From the NCBI GenBank assembly GCA_016758905.1, contig JAEPQZ010000013.1, forward strand, positions 310,001-374,000: a stretch of DNA of 64,000 nt. Direction: 5' to 3'. How positions within the stretch are numbered: position 1 is the stretch's first letter; each line of letters starts with the position of its first letter. The notes beneath the pieces are model-generated. The model was not told the DNA's origin and searched no databases. It saw only the letters and a program-made list of their open reading frames with translations. A program made the translations under genes and the position numbers. This document shows, one piece after another, positions 55,708 to 64,000 of the stretch. The DNA is from Umbelopsis isabellina (taxonomy: Eukaryota > Mucoromycota > Umbelopsidomycetes > Umbelopsidales > Umbelopsidaceae).

Positions 55708-56252
55708 ACTTTTCTCTTTGTATTACTGAAGTATATTGAAAATAAAATCCAAAATTTTGCATAGGAAATAAAATAGCTGATAGCGAGGTATTAGTTAATC
55801 CATAATAGGGTTTACGTACGTTTTTATTATTAGCCTTGGCTTTTCGCGCGCGCGCTCCATTTTGTAGATCAAAGTAAAAGCCTTAAGCGTCGGTGAAACC
55901 ATGAGGCATACTTTCGCAAATGGTAATCGGTCATTTGCTTGTTTAAGTTGGGACTTGTAATATACCAGTTTTGTTAAACGAGTTACACAGGCCACAACTC
56001 GATTGTATCACTCTTGATCAACTGACTCTTGTCGTATCAAGGATAGTCAAGGCATAAAAGCGATGGTGCTGCATTTGGATAATTTATTGGAGACCTCCTT
56101 TTGTTTCTCGTTGGGATAATTTTCTGCCCGACACCGTATTTTTCCTTATGTTCAGCTTTAATTCCATTCTGTCGTAGACAAGCGTTGACGATCCTTTACA
56201 GCAATCGCTTCAAAACGTCAAACATAGCCTTGCTACGCGGACGACACTATCA
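55708..56252. other. Intergenic SCH9/PY-motif gene
   Basis: About 545 bp between same-strand genes. It contains the SCH9 3' UTR (AATAAA near 55741) and a GCGCGCGC run at about 55847-55854. No gene supported. Confidence 0.55.
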
Positions 56253-56639
56253 ATGGCTCAAGCTGAAATAACATCACATAATCGTGAGCCTCTCACTAGT
56301 GCGGATAACCAACCTCCACCCTATAACACCACAGCGATTCATAACGCACCATCACCTCCCTCAAACAACTTACCTCTGGCTTATCATTATGATTATTATC
56401 AACAGTTCGTCCCTAAGCCAGAGGAGGTGCATCATGCTCGCCCGTCATATCCGCCACCACGCTATACACCCCGACAGACGGGCGAATTCGTATGTTATAT
56501 TACTCAAACTGAGCCTCTCGACGAAGAAGCTATAGCAAGAACACAACGACAGAAATATGTTATGCGCATGTACCTTGGGTGTCTTGCCTTGGTTGCTATT
56601 GTCGGGCTCATCTCGGTTGGAATAAGTAAAGCTACTTGA
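56253..56639 (+). CDS. Small PY-motif single-pass membrane protein
   Basis: Intronless, 128 residues, ATG 56253 to TGA 56637-56639. The cytosolic N terminus is Pro/Tyr-rich with a PPPY motif (DNQPPPYN) and further PPxY-like sites (SYPPPRYTP). It contains an EPLDEEAIARTQRQKYVMRM stretch and a C-terminal TM (YLGCLALVAIVGLISVGI) a few residues before the end, so it looks tail-anchored. PPxY motifs bind WW domains of Nedd4/Rsp5 ubiquitin ligases, so an Rsp5 adaptor or substrate in endosomal membranes is a reasonable guess (inference). No named family was recognised. Confidence 0.75.
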   Translation: MAQAEITSHNREPLTSADNQPPPYNTTAIHNAPSPPSNNLPLAYHYDYYQQFVPKPEEVHHARPSYPPPRYTPRQTGEFVCYITQTEPLDEEAIARTQRQKYVMRMYLGCLALVAIVGLISVGISKAT

Positions 56640-57024
56640 TGGCTTTTTTATCCAATGAGGTAATTACAATAAGCTGCAAGCAAAATTATAATTTGCATTG
56701 ACTTGCTAAGCTAGCTGCAAACTGATTTTTGTAAATTTATACTATAAATGAATATTCAGAAAACTATTATTGAACCCTTTGACAACATGTTTGAAAACTT
56801 GCCAATGGGTATCTGACTTTTTGACATCATCATATTAGTGTAGTCCTAATTATTGAAATTTGACAAGGTCATTTTTAAGCATCATTTGTCAAGGGATAGT
56901 CCATTAAGAACTCCGCTTTTGAGCAACAGTGAAATATTAAAACGCTCTCTTTTTTTTTTTTTGCTCTTATTATTTTGCCGACACCCTCCTCTCATTCCTT
57001 TCCTTTGTGATAGAAGCAGCCTGC
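56640..57024. other. Intergenic PY-motif gene/G-gamma
   Basis: About 385 A/T-rich bases. A poly-T run at 56949-56962 and C/T-rich sequence directly upstream of the G-gamma start look like promoter elements. No gene seen. Confidence 0.55.
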
Positions 57025-57353
57025 ATGTCTGGTTACCCGCGAGCTCAAAATAGGCGCACTCAGAATCTTTCTGAAAATAAGTTGAAACGCATCAATGATT
57101 ACAACACTCGCTTGAAAGAACAATTAGACATTCCAAGGGTTAAAGTCAGTCAAGCATCTGAAGAGTATGTATTGGACATTTTGCACTGTGAATGGCTTGT
57201 GATTAACGGAATGCTAATTCATGTTTCTGCAGTCTTATTTCTTATTGTCAAAACAACCGAGATCCTCTAGTGCCTTCTGTCTGGGGCCCCATCGACAAAC
57301 GTGAAGATCCATTTGCTCCTGCATCAAGTGGAGGATGTTGCACTGTCATGTAG
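57025..57353 (+). CDS. Heterotrimeric G-protein gamma subunit (Ste18-like)
   Basis: Two exons (57025-57164 and 57233-57353) give 261 nt and 86 residues. The coiled-coil N terminus is RTQNLSENKLKRINDYNTRL, then KEQLDIPRVKVSQASEDLI. The GGL core NNRDPLVPSVWGPIDKREDP is followed by FAPASSGGCCTVM, a CaaX box (CTVM) with an adjacent Cys for palmitoylation. The length and the DPL-P-VWG core match fungal G-gamma proteins. It pairs with G-beta to relay pheromone or nutrient signals at the plasma membrane. An RGS-domain Rax1-like gene lies about 5 kb downstream. Confidence 0.95.
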
Positions 57354-57651
57354 ACCAAAGACAAGTGTCAGCTCCATTCGTAGACTTACCATACCTTCTC
57401 CCTCACCATCAACAATTTCGATCCTTCCCTAAGAATTCACACCATTTCATGGATAATCTTTGAAATCCAACTAGTCATTTGCTGTATAATGTCCTGTCGC
57501 ATTTGATCCTCTCTACTTTCGAATCCCTTCTATACACAATCTATGTTCATGTAGTGAATGTATATGTACATTTATACCTTTCAATATATAAATGAAATCT
57601 ATAAAAATGAGTTATTTTATTCTAATAGCTATGTTATAAGCGTGATATTGT
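57354..57651. other. Convergent 3' region G-gamma/UNC93-like
   Basis: About 300 bp, 3' UTRs; nothing else seen. Confidence 0.6.
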
Positions 57652-59125
57652 TTAGACCTTGTTGGTAGCATCAGATTTTACAAAGTCTTGGTTTTGTGGG
57701 GTTTTCTCTTCCAATGCTTTCATCGTTATTTGTGATTCAAAAGTCTCGCAGTCATTTTCATCATGTACGTTCTCTATGGGCTGATGCTGACGGACAACGA
57801 TGTAAGTCGGTAAAACAGCCAGTCCTAAAAGAATGGTGTTGACAGCTAATGGCACCCGCCCTCCGTACCAATCCCTCGTACACAAACCGAAAGACACAGC
57901 CTGAGCAAAACTCTCTTGACCTCTGAGAATGCCTGTCAGACGATTGAGCTCAGTGATGTTGTCTGTCATTGTACTGACTAGATAATACATCCAATTTGCC
58001 AATGATTGCTGCGCAATGCCCCATAACAGTAAAACGAAGAAACCCTCGGTAAAGCCAGCATCAGTCCAATCCAACATTGGCGGGCTACTTGTGTATTTTT
58101 CTTGGATCACCCATCCATAAGTCCAAGCAATGGTATGGATAACGACACAGTAGAAGAAGCCAACATGTATACGCTGTTTGACGGAGAGTTTTTTGTAGTC
58201 CAGTAGTAAGCTTATAGCTGTGGATGCAGCCACAGTGGCAAAGTTGCTGACGAATCCAATGAGAGCGCGTGCGCGAACACCAAAGTAAAAGGTTTGGAAG
58301 TTACCGCTGTATTGGTTGAAATAAGCTGCCCAGAACAAGGGAAGCAGAAGCAACACATGCTTTTTTCGCGAAGTTGCAATGACGCCTTTGACCTCGGCTA
58401 GTAAACTATCAACTTTCAAGACCTTGATCTTACTACCATCTGACCGTTCAACTTTCTCGGGTGGTGTCAGTAAAAGTGCAATAGGGCTGGCCAAACATTG
58501 CAATGCAATGAAAATAAGGTATGTAGAATAGCCGACTTTGCCTTTTCCTTTTGAATCTGGTGAATTGTTTAACCCAAGCACAATCGCTCCGCCGATCAGC
58601 GGACCCAGGGTTCGGTAGCAAAGCCAGATGTTAAGATATTTTCCCTTTTTCTCTGGTCTGGCGTAACCAAGAGCTACAGCGCCTTCAGATGACCAGAACA
58701 GTCCAGCGCTGATACCACATGTGCAGGCTCCAAAAAGCACCAACCATTCAATTCCATAACGGTTGTTAAGGTATAATCCAGCAGAATACACAGGGTAGCC
58801 AATGGTACCAAGCACTAAAGTCCATTTGAGCCCAATTTTGCTGGAGACGACCGAGCCAAACAAACAAAAGAATCCCATCAATGCAAAAACTAAAGCATTA
58901 GCTGCGTTGACGAGAAATGGTGATTCTTCTCCTGCTGCTCCAAGGCTGTAATGTTTATAACGAGTTCAATGTGTGTTTTGCAGCTATTTCGTGAATCTTT
59001 AACTAAAAATGCTTAATATACCTTGACATTGCGTTCCACAGGCCAGGTGCACACAGTCCAACTAATCCAATGACATTGGCATTGAAAAATGTTGTGCGAT
59101 ACCAATGCTTGTTAGTTGAAGACAT
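57652..59125 (-). CDS. UNC93-like major facilitator transporter
   Basis: Two exons, ATG at 59125 (MSSTNKHWYRTTFFNANVIG), stop at 57652-57654, about 465 residues with 11-12 TM segments. The conserved DUF895/UNC93 N terminus reads NANVIGLVGLCAPGLWNAMS, then SLGAAGEESPFLVNAANALV. Further family marks are FALMGFFCLFGSVVSSKIGL, YPVYSAGLYLNNRYGIEWLV, GISAGLFWSSEGAVALGYAR and GKYLNIWLCYRTLGPLIGGA (the W-x4-E-G and Y-R-x-G core). Fungal UNC93-like C-type proteins are putative transporters of unknown substrate in plasma or internal membranes. The C-terminal tail is acidic and hydrophilic. Confidence 0.9.
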
Positions 59126-60162
59126 ATAGAACGATACAACTTGCGAAAAATGCACTTTTATAACTTTTATTCATTAAAATACAGCTATTGCGTGCTTTCC
59201 AGCAAGCTATGCAGTTAACCTTTTGTAACTTGGCTGCACCTATTGCGTGCTGTATTTGACGGACCGTCTTTAAATGTCAGTTTTTTAACATGTTACAGAG
59301 AAATTATGTTTCATGCAATGGTCAAAAAGTTCAATGAGGCAATTGAGCATCTAATGAATATGAAGTGTGTCACTGCTGTTGGTCAAATTTATGCGTACAA
59401 GATAGCTAAGGCTTCAAGTATACCCATACCCCAATTAATCATTTCTACATTTTGTTCATTTGTCGGAATATGAAATTTTGCCTCCATTGCTTCGGACATC
59501 TTGGATAGGAATAGACAAAGCGATCAAATCAACGACCGGACAATTGGCGGTGTGCCACCCTTGAAGGCTTCCGCGACAGAACCGTTAAATCTCTGCCTTC
59601 CATTAAATGGGCACGCCATAAGATGGCCGGAATCGCAAAGCGCCTACAACAGCAATTCATATTCATGCTCAGACTAGCCCTTGGATCAATGAACGTGTTG
59701 TATATTGTGACAAACAAACGGATTGTAGCAACATCGTAAGTGCCTCGATGTAACTTTCGACATTCTTTTATAATTTGACCGGGTAAAAAGACGTACCCTG
59801 ATGATATGGTACGTAAATGGTACTGCCTTAGATGATCTAAAAGCAAGAGTATATCCGAGCAATGTGCAAAGACTTCCATAAACATCTAGTATTGCTACCC
59901 ATTTGGCGACTCGCACACATTCACACCAGGTAATATTTCAGTTTTTCCTAATGGTATCATCCGTAAGGAAGTACTATATAATAATACAACATTGTTGTGG
60001 GAGACGATATCCCGGCTGATGAAAGATTTTTTGTGACGTCGAAAATCATTACAATTAGCCTCATCTTTTTTTTTTTAAATATATTCCACTTCGTGTATAT
60101 TTCCACAGGCAGCTTATTCTGCAGTTCTAATTAGAATTCCCTTTTCAAACCCTCACTCCACA
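59126..60162. other. Divergent intergenic region UNC93-like/PRS, possible decayed coding remnant
   Basis: About 1.04 kb. Coding-like plus-strand translation appears between about 59500 and 59880 in more than one frame, for instance SPWINERVVYCDKQTDCSNI near 59665-59730 and RVKRRTLMIWYVNGTALDDL near 59780-59840. No start codon or consistent exon chain supports an intact gene; it may be a degraded host gene. The region closest to 60162 is a T-rich promoter. Confidence 0.4.
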
Positions 60163-61329
60163 ATGGCCGACAACTCCATTAAGATCTTTACGGGTAATTC
60201 TCATCCGGAGCTTGCAAAATTGGTAGCTCGTCGAATTGGACTCGACCTCGGTAAGGTCAACGTCTTGAAGTATTCGAATCAAGAGACTTCAGTGACCATT
60301 GGAGAGTCTGTGCGTGATGAGGATGTCTTTATTATCCAAAGTGGTTGTGGTGAAATTAATGACAACTTGATGGAGCTTCTTATCATGATCAATGCCTGTA
60401 AAACAGCTTCTGCTCGACGTATTACTGCGGTCATTCCTTGTTTCCCATACGCTAGACAAGACAAGAAGGACAAATCACGAGCTCCTATCACTGCTAAGCT
60501 GACAGCTAACATGTTGACTGTCGCTGGCGCTGACCATGTCATCACAATGGATCTTCATGCGTCACAAATCCAAGGTTTCTTTAATATACCGGTAGATAAC
60601 TTGTATTGCGAGCCTTCCATGATCAAATACATTAGCACAAGCATTCCTAACTGGACCAATGCTATCATCGTCTCTCCCGATGCCGGAGGTGCTAAGAGGT
60701 AATTGTTAGATTATCAAAGCTTGGTAACATACTTGCTCCAATCTAAGAGCTATCTCTTTGTAGAGCTACTTCCATCGCTGATCGCCTCAATCTCGACTTT
60801 GCCTTGATCCACAAAGAGCGAAAGAAGGCAAATGAAGTATCTCGCATGGTTCTTGTTGGAGATGTGCGTGACAAGATTGCCATTCTTGTTGATGACATGG
60901 CAGATACCTGCGGTACTCTCGGTCTTGCTGCAAAGACCTTGGTAGAGAATGGTGCTCAAAAGGTATATGCCATTGTTGCTCATGGTATCCTTTCTGGTAA
61001 GGCCATTAAGGTTATCAATGAGTCTGTAATTGAGAAACTTGTCGTTACAAATACCATTCCCCACGACGACAAAATGGTACGTACTGGTTAATGATGATGA
61101 CAAACAGCCACATCTCCACTGAGGCTGACCCCACTTTATTTTAGGCAATATGTCCCAAAATTGATATTATTGATATCTCAGCTACTTTGGCAGAAGCAAT
61201 TAGAAGGTCAGTATTGATGAGTATGCACGGCATGATTTGGTTGAAATACTCACACTTTCACCCCTTGTATATTACAGAACACACAATGGCGAATCTGTAT
61301 CATATTTGTTTTCGAATGTGCCAGAGTGA
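60163..61329 (+). CDS. PRS: Ribose-phosphate pyrophosphokinase (PRPP synthetase)
   Basis: Four exons (60163-60698, 60764-61076, 61145-61206, 61278-61329) sum to 963 nt and 320 residues in frame, the standard length for human PRPS1/yeast Prs3-type enzymes. Motifs: [60 protein letters not shown] (ATP site), [20 protein letters not shown] (Mg2+ and flexible loop), [20 protein letters not shown], and the PRPP loop [20 protein letters not shown]. There is no long insertion of the type seen in yeast Prs1 or Prs5. It makes PRPP from ribose-5-phosphate and ATP for nucleotide, His and Trp synthesis. Confidence 0.97.
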
Positions 61330-62175
61330 GCCACACGAAAATAATTTTAAAACCTGAAGCAATACATTTTACAAATTCACCATTAAACCTCAAAATAAAG
61401 TAATGCAATGATACTTTTCTGTCCATACTTCAAACTGGCTACTTTATTGAGAGAAGTTCTCAATAGGGGACAAAAGCAATATGAACGTTGGTATGGAAGT
61501 ATAGACAAAACTACGACTGAATACCATACCAGTAAAAGTAAACTGTTACATACAAAACAAAGCCCTTGGGACGGGACACTGCACAGACTGTTGTGATCCG
61601 CCAGTTCGGCGATTAGCAGATACAAGGGGGGCCTTGCCTTGCGGTCGACATACAGAAAACCCACGTGGAGAAGGTAATTGTTTGCTCAAAGCGCGCTATA
61701 TACAATCTTGAAAACAATGGCACTCCACCCCCTTGTATTGGTTATGTAGATGCTGCCCAATGAGATGCAATCAATCAGCAGCTGAACGACATCCCTATGA
61801 CCCTCCTTGTTTCCACGAGCCATCCTGATATAAGGATAGTTTTCATTTAATACCGCATATGGCTTGCTGTCATGCATGCAGGGGCCCGTCAAACACAACT
61901 TCATATATCCTGAAAGAGCAAAAGCATACTTCACCAGTCAAAGTGTGGAAAAAAGGACAAAAGTCTGTTATATGCATGACAAGCATGTTTCAATCTTGAT
62001 ATAGTGAGTTTTTACTGGTAAAAAGCGGACAGGGCCGGCATAAGCAATGTTAAAGAAAGGGTAAAGGGTGGAAGACAAATGACAGATAGTAGACTAAAGA
62101 ACATAAAAGTGGTATAGCATTGTAGTATGGGACATAATGGAATACATGAAGACTGCATTACAAGTTAAAATATGA
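61330..62175. other. Convergent intergenic region PRS/RAX1-like
   Basis: About 850 bp. An ankyrin-like string GHRDVVQLLID in a minus-strand open frame near 61780 is judged chance because no repeat accompanies it. No other gene or repeat is supported. Confidence 0.5.
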
Positions 62176-63514
62176 TCACAATCGATGCCCTGGGATGGCA
62201 GCGAAGATTACAGTAATAACAACACTGAGAATTATTGACAGTGTCGATAGCCATGCAGCTCGACTTTTGAGAACCTTCCTAACTTGAGGTTGTCGAACCT
62301 TATTAAAATGAAGAGTGGTAGTCTCACTAATGCGAGGAAGAAAGTTAGTGCGATTGACATATCTTGGTGCATACTATGCTCGGAGATCTACATACCTGAT
62401 ATTGAATACCAATGCCCAGACAGGGTCCAAGCCTGTGAGTCCTGTCAATACGTTGGTTACGCCAAAAAGTATTGGAAACAGACCCTGTAAAAGATACACC
62501 CAAAGATTCTCAGTTAAAGATGTTGTTTCAATTATGTAACATGAAGTCACCACTTACCCAAAATCTTTCTCCCCATTGTGGCCGATCCAGCAGAATCAGA
62601 CTTAGTTCTACAGCAAAGCCAATAAACAAGGCGGCTAATCCTAAGACCAATCGAGCCAATTGCTGCCACATGGTAGTATTGCCCCATACTTTGCATCGTA
62701 GGAACTTTGGAAATGCTTTGCATTGCATAGAGTCGAACACAAGATCCTTGGCTTCGGCGAAAACTGCGGGATCATCACGCTCATCTTGCTCAATTCGTTT
62801 TGCAATATCTCTTCTTACAGCTGCGGGAAGAATGAAAATTTCCTTGTGAGCCGATTGCACGATATACTTGTAGTAAATCTTTTCGCACGAGGCTTTCACT
62901 TCCTCTCGTGTAGGCGATGGGTTAGTATGACCATGTATGTTGCTTGCAACTGCAGAATCATGGTTATCTGGATACGTAGTTTCGGTAAGAGGGCCGCGAG
63001 GAACCATTGGAGAAGGAGATGATGATCGTTTGTACTGCCGATGCGCATCTTCTGAAGTAAAATCATCTTCATGGACTAAATGATGCGTACTACTGTTATT
63101 CCCAGCTTCCAAGGATCGAGAGCCTGAAGGAGACGGCGAACGAGCTGAATCATCTCGTCGGATGCTTGCATAGCTAAGCCGGCTGACTAATTTGGGGCCA
63201 TGCAGTCCTTCACTCAAATCTGCTTCCTCGATTTGACCCGATCGTCTCATGGTTTTGACATAACGCCGCCATAATATTTCGTGATGTTGTACGTCCAAAT
63301 AGAAATCGAGCAGTTCTTCGCTATGCAATCTATCACGCATTATAATATAAAAGTTGTACAGGCATACTGGTGGTAGTGTTTTTCGGGATAGGACTTGTTG
63401 TAGGGTAGGTAGGCCGGTGGTATCATAATAAGACTGCGGCAGGGCTGCCTTCTCTGACTGTGCCGGATCTGAGACAGTGTGACCCGCTTCGAGTTCAGCG
63501 GCGGATGCATTCAT
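62176..63514 (-). CDS. RAX1: Rax1-like RGS-domain membrane protein
   Basis: Three exons, ATG at 63514 (MNASAAELEAGHTVSDPAQS), stop at 62176-62178, about 400 residues. The N-terminal half has an RGS fold: LPTLQQVLSRKTLPPVCLYN, FYIIMRDRLHSEELLDFYLD, EILWRRYVKTMRR, then a long Ser/Asp/Arg-rich insert and EKIYYKYIVQSAHKEIFILP, FAEAKDLVFDSMQCKAFPKF. Three C-terminal TMs follow: LARLVLGLAALFIGFAVELS, GLFPILFGVTNVLTGLTGLD before PVWALVF, and WLSTLSIILSVVVITVIFAA. RGS plus three TMs identifies yeast Rax1, a partner of Rax2 in marking previous division sites and bipolar polarity. Whether it acts on G-alpha is unknown. It diverges from the next gene over 368 bp. Confidence 0.85.
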
Positions 63515-63882
63515 TATTACACTTGAATTACGCGATCACTAGCACACTATAAAAAAGAACAAGAGTTGATTGTGTTAATAATTTTACCTTTCTCGGCATT
63601 GCATTGCATTGCATTTCTTACCGCGCAGTAACAGATTTGAACGAAAAGCAAGACGTGGGTATCGACAGCCAAAAAGTATAAAATTGGAAATCACTAGCTG
63701 CGGATCGTTGAACAGCTTTTCTTTTCTGAAAAAATCTCTTTCACAGTAGGTATTGAAAGAAACGTTAGGCTGGTGGCAAAGGAATGAATGAGATGGGCGA
63801 CGAGTTGTCCATTGGGGCCCAGCTTTACTGACTCCTTTTTTATTTTTTTTATTTTTTGCAATACCAGAACTGCAACTCAGCC
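63515..63882. promoter_or_regulatory. Divergent promoter region with (GCATT) repeat
   Basis: 368 bp between divergent ATGs. It contains a (GCATT)4 microsatellite at 63597-63616 and poly-T tracts at about 63835-63858, just upstream of the metallophosphoesterase start. Confidence 0.5.
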
Positions 63883-64000
63883 ATGGTTGCCTTAGTATAC
63901 AATACACGAGGAACAGAAAAAGACAATATCGATTCAAGTATTCCTCCACAAGATCCTCATTGTATTCGAATAGTATGTATCTCAGATACTCACGGTTCCA
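63883..64000 (+). CDS. Calcineurin-like metallophosphoesterase, partial (cut by window end)
   Basis: ATG at 63883 opens MVALVYNTRGTEKDNIDSSI, then PPQDPHCIRIVCISDTHGS, and the frame is still open at the window end. IRIVCISDTHG is the first metal-binding block (D-x-H) of metallophosphoesterases of the MPPED1/2 (UPF0046) type. Only the first 39 residues are visible, so family placement is provisional. Confidence 0.7.
   Translation, partial: MVALVYNTRGTEKDNIDSSIPPQDPHCIRIVCISDTHGS

Noticed and set aside
61686-61934. Ankyrin-like string GHRDVVQLLID on the minus strand
   Set aside because: A single short match without a second repeat or a gene model; probably chance.
1-64000. CRISPR arrays, bacterial operons, ribosome-binding sites
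   Set aside because: The window is clearly eukaryotic nuclear DNA with spliceosomal introns; no regularly spaced repeat array was seen.

Overview
This is an intron-rich, gene-dense stretch of a filamentous fungal nuclear genome. Short GT-AG introns (mostly 45-90 nt), compact divergent promoters and the protein set (Dug2-type WD40/M20 peptidase, Sch9 kinase, Rax1, UPF0658, GT15) point to a fungus. The style (many small introns in housekeeping genes, moderate A+T, fungal TBL-like and PGAP4-like families) fits Mucoromycota, perhaps Mucorales; that placement is an inference, not proof.

Layout. 1-9 kb: GABA/amino-acid permease (-), a DUG2-like glutathione-degradation subunit (+), a mitochondrial carrier (-). 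9-20 kb: splicing factor SF3B2/Cus1 (+), the large CORVET subunit Vps8 (+), a mitochondrial PPR protein (-). 21-25.2 kb: an accessory island, in which two identical tRNA-Ala(UGC) genes sit head-in inside long inverted repeats around a 3.5-kb interior that carries one unrecognised gene. 25.7-36.5 kb: a CsbD-like stress protein (-), C1-tetrahydrofolate synthase (-), BCP1 (-), SKP1 (+), an F-box/WD40 protein (+) and a PC-esterase/TBL-like membrane protein (-). 36.7-49.2 kb: a rhomboid-like/glycosyltransferase fusion (-), a UBA-UBX-LRR protein (-), a GT15 mannosyltransferase (+), a UPF0658 Golgi protein (-) and a small secreted barwin/expansin-like protein with a 12-nt micro-exon (+). 49.7-64 kb: a TTC39/Iml2 TPR protein (-), the Sch9-type AGC kinase (+), a PY-motif single-pass membrane protein (+), G-protein gamma (+), an UNC93-like transporter (-), PRPP synthetase (+), a Rax1-like RGS membrane protein (-), and the start of a metallophosphoesterase (+) cut by the window end.

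Most genes are unrelated housekeeping neighbours. Possible functional adjacencies are SKP1 beside an F-box/WD40 gene (two SCF ligase parts) and several signalling genes in 53-63 kb (Sch9, G-gamma, RGS-type Rax1). The best candidates for something undescribed are the tRNA-Ala inverted-repeat island (21.0-25.2 kb), the rhomboid/glycosyltransferase fusion, the UBA-UBX-LRR architecture, and the TBL-like protein that lacks both expected catalytic residues. All calls are by eye from sequence and translation; no database search was run.
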